Shown piece by piece: positions 25,109 through 33,137 of a stretch of 34,345 bases of DNA. Location: positions 1 to 34,345 of the forward strand of contig CACNTU010000008.1 of NCBI GenBank assembly GCA_902623415.1, given 5' to 3'. The position numbers and the translations under genes were made by a program. Each line of letters opens with the position of its first letter. Position 1 is the first letter of the stretch. The notes below the pieces were generated by a model. That model worked only from the letters and a program-made list of their open reading frames with translations. It did no database searches and was not told the origin of the DNA. The DNA comes from an uncultured Pelagibacteraceae bacterium. Lineage in GTDB: Bacteria; Pseudomonadota; Alphaproteobacteria; Pelagibacterales; Pelagibacteraceae.

Positions 25109-26244
25109 TTAAAACTTGAAATTATTTTAGGAATATAATTTTTAAAATTAAAAAAACCTTTATTACAGTATTGCCAAGCTAATTGATCAAGATTTCTATA
25201 TAAAAAATCTATCTTTAAATTATTAGAATTTAAAAAATCTAAATTTTCACCTACAGTTGGATACAAACTGTAATAATTTTCAATATTTGTTAATTCACTT
25301 ATATCTATAATTTGACAATCAATAGATTGATTTTTTAATCTTTGTTCTTGGTCTTCTATTAAATGAGATTTAAATTTCACTAACTTTTCACTGAGTTTTA
25401 TTGCTCTATTTTCATTTTTATTAGAAACTAAGTAAATTTTTTTAAAGTTTTTTTCCTTAAAGTCAGTGATTTCAAATGAGAGATTATTTTCAAAAATTAA
25501 AAGATTCTTATTTTCAATCTTTTGTGGGTTATTGAAATCCTGTTTAATTATTTGATAAAATTTTTCAGATACTTTTGGAGGAGCATTTTCATTTAATTTT
25601 ATATTTTGAAATCTATTGTTAGTGAATTTTTTAATATTCCATTCACTTGCAAGGTAATGTTTTCCTTGAGTTTGAACACCCGCAACCCATCGCCACCCAA
25701 GAGTATTTGATGCAGCATCTCCATCATAAAGATGTTGCATAAAAAATTCTGCACCTAATTGCCAAGGCAATTCTAAAGTAAAAATCCAAATACTAGCAAA
25801 CCACATTCTTGTGTGATTATGCAAATAATTGTTTTCTTTAAGCTCTTTCACCCACTCATTAAAGCAATCTACTTTTGTTTTTCCTTCGATTGCTGCAATA
25901 TAATCTTTATTATCTTTAAATTCATTTTTGATTTGATTTAATTCGATAAGATAATCAGCCCAAACATTTGGTCTAAGTTCTAACCAACCTTTCCAATAAG
26001 TTCGCCATAGAACTTCTTGAATAAACTTTTCATTTTTTGAAAAAGAAAATTTACTTAGAGCTTTCTGAATGACTTCTTGTTCATTAATTATTCCATGGGT
26101 TATATATGGTGATAAGCAAGATATATTAGATCTTTTTTCAGGTCCAAAATCAAAATTTCTTAATTTTGAATATTCTCCAAGATTATTCTCAACAAAATTA
26201 TTTAATTGATTTAAGGCCTTAGCCCTTGAAGCTTCAAATATCAT
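25105..26244 (-). CDS. Photolyase-like FAD-binding protein with unusual domain order
   Basis: 379 residues. Residues 1-215 correspond to the photolyase/cryptochrome FAD-binding domain: SCLSPYITHGIINEQEV (42-58), EVLWRTYWKGWLE (77-89), NHTRMWFASIW (143-153), LYDGDAASNTLGWRWVAG (172-189) and a degenerate HYLASEWN in place of the usual FRIFNP-like motif. In normal photolyases this domain is C-terminal, after an antenna-binding Rossmann domain. Here nothing precedes it, and residues about 245-379 add an alpha/beta-looking domain with strands KNLLIFE and KKIYLVSN. Catalysis (repair versus signalling) cannot be decided. It stands at the far end of the photolyase cluster, convergent with it. Confidence 0.87.
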   Translation of the reverse strand: MIFEASRAKALNQLNNFVENNLGEYSKLRNFDFGPEKRSNISCLSPYITHGIINEQEVIQKALSKFSFSKNEKFIQEVLWRTYWKGWLELRPNVWADYLIELNQIKNEFKDNKDYIAAIEGKTKVDCFNEWVKELKENNYLHNHTRMWFASIWIFTLELPWQLGAEFFMQHLYDGDAASNTLGWRWVAGVQTQGKHYLASEWNIKKFTNNRFQNIKLNENAPPKVSEKFYQIIKQDFNNPQKIENKNLLIFENNLSFEITDFKEKNFKKIYLVSNKNENRAIKLSEKLVKFKSHLIEDQEQRLKNQSIDCQIIDISELTNIENYYSLYPTVGENLDFLNSNNLKIDFLYRNLDQLAWQYCNKGFFNFKNYIPKIISSFN

Positions 26245-26250
26245 TTTAAA

Positions 26251-26631
26251 TTATTTTGATTTTTTTTTCTTAAGACCTAATTTGTCACTATGTCTTAATC
26301 TTAAAACAACAATGGCTCCAGCTATTAACAAAATAGCTACTGCTTCATAAACAAGTGCAGTAGGATCCATTTCTTTGCCTTGTAGAATAATAAATCGTGC
26401 AAGGGCGGTAATCGCAATAAGAAGTGGTAGTGTAATACTAATAGATTGTTGGTTCCAAAAAACCCTAACCATTGCTAGTACCTCCAAATAAAGAAACATT
26501 AAAAGCAAATCTGCTAATGTAACAGATTGATTTAAAAACATGTTTTTCATTTCAATCCCAACAGCAATAACAGTACTGATTAAGATAATAACCATTAATG
26601 CTAACTGTAAGTTTTTTGCTATCTTATCCAT
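26251..26631 (-). CDS. PsiE family membrane protein
   Basis: 126 residues with four hydrophobic segments (about 9-27, 37-55, 63-82, 91-110) and a Lys-rich C-terminus. FLYLEVLAMVRVFW and the loop before it fit the phosphate-starvation-inducible PsiE family. PsiE is induced by phosphate limitation in E. coli but has no known mechanism. Its ATG overlaps the TAA of the upstream unknown membrane protein (TAATG). It ends 6 bases before the photolyase-like gene's start on the same strand, so co-transcription with that gene is possible. Confidence 0.8.
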   Translation of the reverse strand: MDKIAKNLQLALMVIILISTVIAVGIEMKNMFLNQSVTLADLLLMFLYLEVLAMVRVFWNQQSISITLPLLIAITALARFIILQGKEMDPTALVYEAVAILLIAGAIVVLRLRHSDKLGLKKKKSK

Positions 26632-27089
26632 TATTTATCTTTACTAAAAGGTAACCATTTTTCAATTGCAGATTTTAAGGGACCATCATAAGGGATTGAA
26701 TAAGAATTCGGGTTTGGACTTGTTAAAACTTCAATACCTTTTGAAAATACAAAAATAAATACTATTACAAAAACTATGACCATGATTTTAAAAGGATCAA
26801 AGTTTTTTGTTTGAAAAACACTTGCAGACTTCTCTTCTGCTCTATGGAATTGTTTAAAAGTCATATAGACGGCAAATATTAAACCTATATGAGCTAAAAA
26901 AAGCCCAGCCCATCCAAATGCAAAAGTTGTGTAAGAAAAAACATATAAACTAAAAACAGTAGTCCAAATAAAACTTAAAACTAAAAGAATTTGTAATCTA
27001 ACTGTTTTAGGAAGTGCGCGTAGATCATTCTTACTATCATCAAATAAAATATTTGCAGCATCTCTCATCCAATTCTTTATTGATTCCAT
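26631..27089 (-). CDS. Membrane protein of unknown function (152 aa)
   Basis: 152 residues with three hydrophobic segments (about 33-53, 57-77 and 103-122), a charged cytosolic N-terminus and a C-terminal soluble stretch rich in Pro and Ser (LTSPNPNSYSIPYDGP). No family recognised. Overlaps psiE-like gene by one base, so the two products are probably made together and may interact. Between this start and the end of argG lies a 57-base gap that should hold its promoter. Confidence 0.7.
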   Translation of the reverse strand: MESIKNWMRDAANILFDDSKNDLRALPKTVRLQILLVLSFIWTTVFSLYVFSYTTFAFGWAGLFLAHIGLIFAVYMTFKQFHRAEEKSASVFQTKNFDPFKIMVIVFVIVFIFVFSKGIEVLTSPNPNSYSIPYDGPLKSAIEKWLPFSKDK

Positions 27090-27146
27090 GATCTAAGGAT
27101 ATAATTTTTAGTGATTTAAACAAATGTTAATTTGTCCTAAACGTTA

Positions 27147-28334
27147 CTAAGAACGAAGCTTTTTTTTGTGAAAATTGATAAATCTTTCAACGTTAGATTT
27201 ATTAAATGACTTATTTTCTTCAAATGAGACTTTTTTCATCGAGTAAGCGCTGCTATTAGTAACTCTAGATTGAATTGTAATATTTCCTTTATACAATTTA
27301 AGTTTAACTGAGCCATTAACTTTGCTTCTTTTTAAATCTACAATTTTTTGAAGTTTAAATCTTTCTTTTGAATACCAATAACCATTGTAAATTAACTCTG
27401 CATATCTAGACATTATCTGATCTTTTTTATGCATAGTTTCTTTGTCTAAGGTAACAGACTCAATTGCTCTATGAGCATTTATTAAAAGAGTCCCACCAGG
27501 TGTTTCATACACTCCTCTAGATTTAATACCTAGAAATCTATTCTCTACTAAGTCAACTCTTCCAATTCCATTTTTGCCTGCTAGATCATTTAACTTTGTT
27601 AATAATTTAGCTGGGGATAATTTTTTTCCATTAATTCCAAAAGGGTCACCATTTTTAAAATTAATAGTAACAAAAGATGGTTTGTTAGGTGCTTTTTCAG
27701 GAGAAACTGTTCGTTGAAAAATAAATTCTGGAGCAGAATTTTTTGGATTTTCTAAAACCTTACCTTCAGTTGATGTATGAAATAAATTATCATCCACTGA
27801 AAAAGGAGGTGCACCTTTTTTATCTTTAGGAATAGCTATGCTATGTTTTTTTGCATAATTAATTAAGTCTGTTCTAGATTTTAGTTTCCAAATTCTCCAC
27901 GGAGCTATAATTTTAATTTTAGGACCAAAATAATGATAGCCTAATTCAAATCTAACTTGGTCATTGCCTTTACCAGTTGCTCCATGTGAAACTGCATAGG
28001 CTTTAAATTTTTTAGCTACTCTTATTTGATCTTTTGCAATAAGAGGTCTTGCTATTGATGTCCCTAATAAATAAACACCCTCATAGATCGCGTGTCCTCT
28101 GATCATGGGATAAACATAATCCTTAACAAAAATATCTTTTAAGTCTTTAATAATTATATTATTAACACCAAATTTTTTTGCATTAGTAATAATTTTTTTT
28201 CTATCAATTTCTTGTCCAACATCTGCTGTATAACAAATTACATCTGCATCATAATTTTCTTGAAGCCATTTTAAAATTATAGAAGTATCGAGACCTCCAG
28301 AATAAGCTAGAACAATTTTCTTTTTTGATTTCAT
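27147..28334 (-). CDS. argG: Argininosuccinate synthase
   Basis: Joins citrulline and aspartate with ATP in arginine synthesis. 395 residues. The PP-loop AYSGGLDTS is at 10-18, followed by YTADVGQE, GTSIARPLIAK, SHGATGKGNDQVRFE and VDLVENRFLGIKSRGVYETPGGT, all diagnostic. It starts 4 bases after the stop of the IalB-like gene; argH is not in this window. The C-terminus is Lys-rich, as often in this low-GC genome. Confidence 0.98.
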   Translation of the reverse strand: MKSKKKIVLAYSGGLDTSIILKWLQENYDADVICYTADVGQEIDRKKIITNAKKFGVNNIIIKDLKDIFVKDYVYPMIRGHAIYEGVYLLGTSIARPLIAKDQIRVAKKFKAYAVSHGATGKGNDQVRFELGYHYFGPKIKIIAPWRIWKLKSRTDLINYAKKHSIAIPKDKKGAPPFSVDDNLFHTSTEGKVLENPKNSAPEFIFQRTVSPEKAPNKPSFVTINFKNGDPFGINGKKLSPAKLLTKLNDLAGKNGIGRVDLVENRFLGIKSRGVYETPGGTLLINAHRAIESVTLDKETMHKKDQIMSRYAELIYNGYWYSKERFKLQKIVDLKRSKVNGSVKLKLYKGNITIQSRVTNSSAYSMKKVSFEENKSFNKSNVERFINFHKKKLRS

Positions 28335-28338
28335 TGAA

Positions 28339-28851
28339 TTAACTACAAGCTTTTCTTGAAGCGTTATAAGCTTTAGTAAATCCTAGCAATGAGTAATGAT
28401 CAATTGTTTGAGAACCTTGTTGATTGTATCCAGTGATCATAATTCTAGATCCTTTTCTCATTTGTTTGATCATTTTTAATTCGATTTTATTGTCTGCAAT
28501 CCAAGCAAAACCTTGTTCTTTAATATCAAATTTAAATTTATTCTTCCCTGAAGCAGCTGTTACAGAATTATTTTTGTTGAATTCATAACCCGGGGTAACA
28601 CTTACTTCATTTTTTATACTGTCGTTTGGTCTAAATGCTACAAATAATTTTGCATCTCTTTTATTAGTTTTGGGTGCTTGCAAAATAGGTAAAGATTGTG
28701 CAAAGCATACTTTACCGTCAGCATCTATAACGACCATTGCATCCCAATCTTTATATTTACCAATTTTTTTAATTTCCTGAGCTGAAACTTGAGCAATACC
28801 ACTTATAAAAAGTATTCCTAACAATATTGTAATTTTTTTAATTATGGACAT
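28339..28851 (-). CDS. Invasion-associated locus B (IalB) family exported protein
   Basis: 170 residues with a signal peptide (KKITILLGILFISGIAQVSA, predicted cleavage after residue 24 before QEIKK). The mature part has the IalB pattern: KYKDWDAMVV, a Cys in GKVCFAQS, DAKLFVAFRP near the middle, a basic stretch QMRKGSRIMITGYNQQG and the paired terminal Cys in SRKACS. The two cysteines may form a disulfide in the periplasm. Despite the name (from Bartonella), homologues are widespread in free-living alphaproteobacteria and have no known function. Overlaps the aldo/keto reductase by 10 bases and precedes argG by 4. Confidence 0.87.
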   Translation of the reverse strand: MSIIKKITILLGILFISGIAQVSAQEIKKIGKYKDWDAMVVIDADGKVCFAQSLPILQAPKTNKRDAKLFVAFRPNDSIKNEVSVTPGYEFNKNNSVTAASGKNKFKFDIKEQGFAWIADNKIELKMIKQMRKGSRIMITGYNQQGSQTIDHYSLLGFTKAYNASRKACS

Positions 28852-29876
28852 GGATTTGGATAAATTGTTTGTACGTGATTAATTTCTTTAATGATATCAT
28901 CAGATAAGTTTACATTTACACTTTCTATATTTGTTTTCAACTGCTCCATTGTAGTTGCTCCAATTATTACACTAGTCATAAAGTCCTGGATTTCACAAAA
29001 TTTTATCGCCATCTGACTCATATCTAGATCAAACTTTTCACTAATTTTATAATAATATTCAACGGCATCCTCAGTATTTGGCTTTCTATACCTTGTCCAG
29101 AAATCGAAATCTCTCTCCATTCTCGATCCTTTAGGGAAATTCTTGTTTCTATACTTTCCGCTTAAATATCCACTTGCCAATGGTGAGTAAGCTAAGCAGC
29201 CAATGTTTTCTCTTATAGAAACTTCAGCTAGTCCAACTTCGTAAGATCTATTTAATAAACTATAAGGATTTTGGATTGACATCATTCTTGGCAACTTTTT
29301 ATCTTTGGATAACTGAAGATAATTTAAAACACCCCAAGGGGTCTCATTTGACAAACCAACGTATCTTATTTTTCCCTGATCAATATATTTATTTAACTCT
29401 GCAAGAATATCTTCAAATTTATTCCATTCATTTTCTTTATGAACATAACCAAGTCTTCCAAAATTATTTACATTTCTTTCTGGCCAATGAAGTTGATATA
29501 AATCTATATATTCAGTTTTAAGTCTTTTAAGACTGTCATTTAAAGCAGTTTCTAAGTTTGGACCTGTAAAACTATTTTCTCCACTTCTTAAATAATCTCT
29601 TGCTGGACCAGCAACTTTTGTTGCAAGAATGATTTTGTCTCTTTTTTTTGTTTTTTCAAACCAGTTTCCAATAATTTCTTCTGTATCACCATAGGTTTCC
29701 TTTCTTGGTGGTACCGCATATAATTCAGCAGTGTCCCAAAAGTTTACTCCTTGATCTAAAGCAAAATCCATTTGTTCAAATGCTTCAAGCTCAGTATTTT
29801 GTTCTCCCCACGTCATAGTACCGAGACAAATTGTACTCACTTTAATATCGGTATTACCTAAATTTTTGTAATTCAT
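28842..29876 (-). CDS. Aldo/keto reductase (Tas-like)
   Basis: 344-residue TIM-barrel NADPH-dependent oxidoreductase. The catalytic tetrad is complete: D48 and Y53 in WDTAELYAVPP, K87 in ATKVAGP and H130 in LYQLHWPERN. The N-terminal YKNLGNTDIKVSTICLGTMTWGEQN is very close to that of E. coli Tas, as is LNRSYEVGLAEV. Substrate unknown; carbonyl detoxification is usual for the family. It heads a tight run (reductase, IalB-like, argG) on the minus strand, divergent from the BI-1 gene with a 79-base gap. Confidence 0.94.
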   Translation of the reverse strand: MNYKNLGNTDIKVSTICLGTMTWGEQNTELEAFEQMDFALDQGVNFWDTAELYAVPPRKETYGDTEEIIGNWFEKTKKRDKIILATKVAGPARDYLRSGENSFTGPNLETALNDSLKRLKTEYIDLYQLHWPERNVNNFGRLGYVHKENEWNKFEDILAELNKYIDQGKIRYVGLSNETPWGVLNYLQLSKDKKLPRMMSIQNPYSLLNRSYEVGLAEVSIRENIGCLAYSPLASGYLSGKYRNKNFPKGSRMERDFDFWTRYRKPNTEDAVEYYYKISEKFDLDMSQMAIKFCEIQDFMTSVIIGATTMEQLKTNIESVNVNLSDDIIKEINHVQTIYPNPCP

Positions 29877-29918
29877 TAGAAATATTAAGTTAAAATTTTG
29901 TTAATCTTTTAAGGTATC

Positions 29919-29948
29919 TTGAATAATTAGTAAAAGAATATATATATT
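29919..29948 (+). promoter_or_regulatory. Candidate promoter of the BI-1 family gene
   Basis: TTGAAT at 29919-29924 and TATATT at 29943-29948 with an 18-base spacer; 4 of 6 and 5 of 6 matches. A start near 29955 would give an almost leaderless transcript for the ATG at 29956. The surrounding TATATATA makes the exact -10 uncertain. Confidence 0.35.
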
Positions 29949-29955
29949 ACCTATT

Positions 29956-30717
29956 ATGGAATTTGATAAAAACGGAATACTAAATAGAGCAAAAGCAGCA
30001 CAACAAACAGCTGCTGTAATGGATGAAGGCTTAAGAGCCTACATGCTAAAAGTTTATAACTACATGGCAACAGGTATATTGCTAACTGGAATAGTAGCAC
30101 TATTAACATTTAAAATGTCTGTTGTTACTAATGATGCAGGTTCAATCGTTGGTCTAACGCAGATGGGGAATGCAATTTATTTATCAGGTCTTAAATGGCT
30201 TGTAATGTTAGCACCTCTAGGTATCGTTTTTTACATGAGTTTTGGAATTAATAAAATGAGTGCATCAAAGGCACAGACAACTTTTTGGGTTTTTGCAGCA
30301 TTGATGGGTCTATCATTATCTTCAATTTTATTGGTTTATACTGGAATGAGTGTAACAAGAGTTTTCTTCATTACATCTGCAACATTTGGAGCGATGAGTA
30401 TTTATGGATATACAACTAAAAGAGATCTTACAAAGTTAGGATCTTTTTTAATGATGGGTCTAATTGGAATAATTATAGCTTCAATTGTTAATATCTTTAT
30501 GAAATCTTCTATGATGTATTTTGTGATTTCAATTTTAGGTGTTTTAATATTTGTTGGTTTAACAGCTTATGACACTCAGAAAATCAAAAATATGTATGTT
30601 GCGTCAGACTCAGGAGAGTTAATGGGCAAGAAAGCTGTTATGGGCGCTTTAACTTTATATCTAGATTTTATCAATCTATTTATAATGTTGCTAAGATTAT
30701 TTGGTCAAAGAAGATAA
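29956..30717 (+). CDS. Bax inhibitor-1/YccA family membrane protein
   Basis: 253 residues with a soluble N-terminus (about 1-30) and seven hydrophobic segments. It has the family landmarks KVYNYMATGILLTG at the first span, a conserved SGLKWLVMLAPLG stretch, ATFGAMSIYGYTTKRDL, and LTAYDTQKIK near the end (the Asp pair region that controls ion passage in related BsYetJ). Prokaryotic members are thought to conduct or gate Ca2+ or act in membrane stress response together with FtsH (as YccA/HflBI do). The gene stands alone; its stop lies 2 bases from the convergent DUF2794 gene. Confidence 0.93.
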   Translation: MEFDKNGILNRAKAAQQTAAVMDEGLRAYMLKVYNYMATGILLTGIVALLTFKMSVVTNDAGSIVGLTQMGNAIYLSGLKWLVMLAPLGIVFYMSFGINKMSASKAQTTFWVFAALMGLSLSSILLVYTGMSVTRVFFITSATFGAMSIYGYTTKRDLTKLGSFLMMGLIGIIIASIVNIFMKSSMMYFVISILGVLIFVGLTAYDTQKIKNMYVASDSGELMGKKAVMGALTLYLDFINLFIMLLRLFGQRR

Positions 30718-30719
30718 AT

Positions 30720-31067
30720 TTATTTTTGAAGTTTCTTCCAGTTGGTATTTTTTAATAAAATTCTAAGATCGTAAGAATTTTTTAGTATTTTGCCACTCGT
30801 ATCAGTAATCAAATATTTAAGATTTTTATTTTTAGGCTTAAAATTTTTACAAATTTTATATAGGGCATTTTCAGTAGCATTTCTAAAAACACTAAACCCC
30901 ACTTGCTTACTTGATATACTTAAACCGTAATCTTTCCAAGAACCTTCAGAAACCATCTTGGCATATAAGTCTAATATAATTTTTAGCTCATCTTTTTCAA
31001 AAAAATGTTTTTCTTCTATTTTATTATGCGGATTATTTACTACTAATTTTAAATTACTACGCATCAA
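30720..31067 (-). CDS. DUF2794 protein
   Basis: 115 residues, soluble. FEKDELKIILDLYAKMVSEGSWKDYGL, the VFRNATENALYKICK stretch and ILKNSYDLRILLK correspond to DUF2794, a family that is nearly confined to alphaproteobacteria and has no known function. Its start overlaps the end of the YciB gene by 11 bases, so the two are co-translated. The ATG at 31067 is followed by a second ATG; either could serve. Confidence 0.88.
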   Translation of the reverse strand: MMRSNLKLVVNNPHNKIEEKHFFEKDELKIILDLYAKMVSEGSWKDYGLSISSKQVGFSVFRNATENALYKICKNFKPKNKNLKYLITDTSGKILKNSYDLRILLKNTNWKKLQK

Positions 31068-31608
31068 TCTTATGTTTATTAATTAATGGTACCTGAAACC
31101 CTGTAAATATTATTGTTATTGGAAGCATTCCCCATACTTTAAAATTAACCCAAAATTCTTCTGTTTGAGTTCTCCAAACAATTTCATTTAATAAAGCAAG
31201 ACCAAAGAAAAAATACATCCATCGTTTATTAAGAATTTCCCAACCAATATCAGTTAGAGGAATAGATTTACCCATAATTTTTTTAAGAATAGGTTCATTG
31301 GTAAAATATTTCCCAAAAAATAACGCAAGAGCAAACATAATGTTAATGATAGTTGGTTTAACGTAAATAAATATAGGATCATTAAAGTAGATTGTTAATC
31401 CACCAAAAAAAGTAATTAAAATTCCACTTACCAAAGGCATTGGAGGAATTTTTTTTTCAAAAAACCAAACTACTGCTAATGCAACTAAAGTTGCAACTAT
31501 TAGTGGAGGTATTGCTACAGATAAATTTTTACCACTATTGTAATAATAGAAAAAAAATATTGCTAAAGGACCGAAATCAGTAACAAATTTTAAAAAAGAT
31601 TTATTCAC
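31057..31608 (-). CDS. yciB: Inner membrane-spanning protein YciB (septation protein A family)
   Basis: 183 residues with five to six membrane spans. FVTDFGPLAIFFFYY at the N-terminus, the SGILITFFGGLTIYFNDPIFIYVKPTIIN stretch, ALFFGKYFTNEPILKKIMG and LALLNEIVWR...FWVNFKVWGMLPITI are diagnostic of the intracellular septation protein A/YciB family, which influences cell envelope synthesis and division. It precedes DUF2794 with an 11-base overlap. Divergent from hspQ across an 87-base gap. Confidence 0.93.
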   Translation of the reverse strand: MNKSFLKFVTDFGPLAIFFFYYYNSGKNLSVAIPPLIVATLVALAVVWFFEKKIPPMPLVSGILITFFGGLTIYFNDPIFIYVKPTIINIMFALALFFGKYFTNEPILKKIMGKSIPLTDIGWEILNKRWMYFFFGLALLNEIVWRTQTEEFWVNFKVWGMLPITIIFTGFQVPLINKHKIDA

Positions 31609-31695
31609 TTAAAAGATATTAACATATTTGCCACATCACAAAACATTTATATTTTTAGCATTGATTTTTATTTCTAAATACCCATACTAAGTCCA

Positions 31696-32016
31696 ATGCC
31701 AGTTCAAAAAGCTAAATTTTCAATTGGAGACATTGTAAAGCATAAACACTTTGAATTTAGAGGTGTGATTTACGATGTTGATTTTGAGTTTAATAATTCT
31801 GAAGAATGGTATCAGTCTATTCCAAAAAATGTTAGACCAAGAAAAGATCAACCTTTTTATCACTTATTAGCAGAAAATGATGAGATAACTTATGAAGCTT
31901 ATGTTTCTGAGCAAAACTTGCTGATGGATGACTCTGATGAACCAATAAAACACCCTTTAATTGAAGAGATTTTTTCAGGAAAAAAAGGCTCTAGTTATTT
32001 CAAGCTTTCTAATTAA
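31696..32016 (+). CDS. hspQ: Heat shock protein HspQ
   Basis: 106 residues of the HspQ/YccV (hemimethylated DNA-binding) family: FSIGDIVKHKHFEFRGVIYDVDFEF, QPFYHLL and TYEAYVSEQNLL are the diagnostic lines. In E. coli HspQ is heat-induced and acts as a specificity factor for Lon, and it was earlier reported to bind hemimethylated oriC DNA. Expression here may be stress-regulated, but I could not confirm a heat-shock promoter. A 179-base gap follows before ccmC. Confidence 0.93.
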   Translation: MPVQKAKFSIGDIVKHKHFEFRGVIYDVDFEFNNSEEWYQSIPKNVRPRKDQPFYHLLAENDEITYEAYVSEQNLLMDDSDEPIKHPLIEEIFSGKKGSSYFKLSN

Positions 32017-32195
32017 GGCAACCATCATTCAACCACATTTAGCTCAAATCTAGGCCATACAAATTAGTTATATTTTTAGTATCTTCTGGTCAAGAGTGTT
32101 AAACGTTAATTTCAATCTTATGATCTCCCCTCTGCATTCTTGATCAGAATACTATTTCATAATAGAAATCACCAAAAAAAATTCTAAAATAAAAT
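32017..32195 (+). promoter_or_regulatory. Long leader region of the ccm operon
   Basis: 179 bases without a gene, the longest gap in the window. No open frame of note on either strand. It contains a -10-like TATATT (32069-32074), a 16-bp stem-loop (32084-32149), a CATAAT (32158-32163) within the small inverted repeat CTATT/AATAG (32152-32156, 32161-32165), and an A8 tract close to the ccmC ATG. Confidence 0.5.
32084..32149 (+). ncRNA. Candidate structured RNA hairpin upstream of ccmC
   Basis: 32084-32099 pairs with 32134-32149 over 16 uninterrupted positions, including three G.U pairs (89-44, 96-37 and 99-34 by the last two digits). On the minus strand these would be A-C mismatches, so the plus strand is the better RNA. 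The 34-base loop ends in a C-rich run (CTCCCCTCT). A -10-like TATATT 10 bases upstream would place a transcript 5' end near 32081, directly before the stem. No U-tract follows, so it is not a terminator; a structured leader of ccmC or a small RNA are both possible. Confidence 0.4.
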
Positions 32196-32903
32196 ATGTT
32201 TAAACTTTTTGAACCTAACAAGATTTTCAAAATCACGTCAAAAGCACCTAAGTACGTTTTATTTTTGTTTATTGTTATATTAAGTGTTGGTTTAGTTGAA
32301 GCATTAGTCATATCTCCTGAAGATTACAAACAAAGTGATGCAGTTAGGATTATGTATGTTCACGTTCCTGCCGCCTGGATTTCACTTGGAATATTTTCTT
32401 CTATAACTTTGTTATCTATTTGTGGTTTTGTATTTAGAAACAAAAACTTTTTTTTAATTTCTAAAAGTTTAGCTCCTTCAGGATTTGTTTTTAATATTAT
32501 AGCTTTAGTCACAGGATCAATTTGGGGAAAACCAACTTGGGGAACTTGGTGGGCTTGGGATGCAAGAATTACTTCAATGCTAATATTAGCTTTGTTCTAT
32601 GCAATGTATTTAATTGTATGGAGAATTTATGATAAGGAGGAAAAAGTCTATAAGATTTCAACTTTTATAACTATTTTAGGAATTATTAATGTTCCAATTA
32701 TAAAGTACTCAGTTGATTGGTGGAATACACTACATCAACCTGCATCTATTAATATTTTGTCAAAAAGCTCAATTCATTCATCAATGCTTTACCCATTATT
32801 GATAATGACTGCGGCATTTGCTCTTTTTTCATTGTTAATTTTCTTAATGAAATATAATACAGAACTGATAAAAATTAAAAATAAAGGCTTAGATAGATTA
32901 TGA
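32196..32903 (+). CDS. ccmC: Heme exporter/handling protein CcmC
   Basis: 235-residue inner-membrane protein of cytochrome c maturation (System I) that presents heme to CcmE. It has six hydrophobic segments and the tryptophan-rich WWD motif WGTWWAWDARITSMLIL (about 115-131), flanked by heme-ligand histidines H56 (YVHVPAAW) and H180 (TLHQPAS). Length is typical. Stop overlaps the ccmD ATG (ATGA). The upstream 179-base leader holds a candidate stem-loop. Confidence 0.97.
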   Translation: MFKLFEPNKIFKITSKAPKYVLFLFIVILSVGLVEALVISPEDYKQSDAVRIMYVHVPAAWISLGIFSSITLLSICGFVFRNKNFFLISKSLAPSGFVFNIIALVTGSIWGKPTWGTWWAWDARITSMLILALFYAMYLIVWRIYDKEEKVYKISTFITILGIINVPIIKYSVDWWNTLHQPASINILSKSSIHSSMLYPLLIMTAAFALFSLLIFLMKYNTELIKIKNKGLDRL

Positions 32904-33127
32904 TAAATGAATTACTTTTTATGAATGGATATGCGGTGTACGTGTTATCTGCTTTTAGTTTTACCTTATTAAGTTTCCTAGGTTTATATTTGGTAACTAA
33001 AATGCAATTTGTTAAAGAACAAAACAAATTTGTTGCTAAATTTGGATCACTTACTGCTGAGCAAGCTAATTCTGCAAAATCACAAAGAATAAATAAAGAA
33101 ATTTTAGCAAACGTAACAAATAATTAA
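32900..33127 (+). CDS. ccmD: Heme exporter protein CcmD
   Basis: 75 residues with one membrane helix (about 12-31), preceded by MNGYAVYVLSAFSFT and followed by a positively charged tail, the standard form of CcmD. It helps release heme-loaded CcmE from the CcmABC complex. It overlaps ccmC by 4 bases and lies 10 bases before ccmE. Slightly longer than many CcmD proteins because of the C-terminal tail (NVTNN end). Sequence conservation in this family is low, so context carries much of the call. Confidence 0.88.
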   Translation: MINELLFMNGYAVYVLSAFSFTLLSFLGLYLVTKMQFVKEQNKFVAKFGSLTAEQANSAKSQRINKEILANVTNN

Positions 33128-33137
33128 CTTTTAAACC

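Noticed and set aside
27120-27135. Inverted repeat ACAAAT-GTTA-ATTTGT after argG, as a terminator
   Set aside because: Only one G-C pair in a 6-bp stem and no U-tract; such repeats are expected by chance at this base composition.
31661-31688. Heat-shock (sigma-32) promoter before hspQ: ATTGATTT then CCCATACT
   Set aside because: The -35 lacks the CTTG core and the spacing only partly fits; too weak to list as a feature.
32017-32195. Remnant of a broken gene between hspQ and ccmC
   Set aside because: Frames are short on the plus strand and no recognisable protein fragment is seen; the stem-loop explains the region better.
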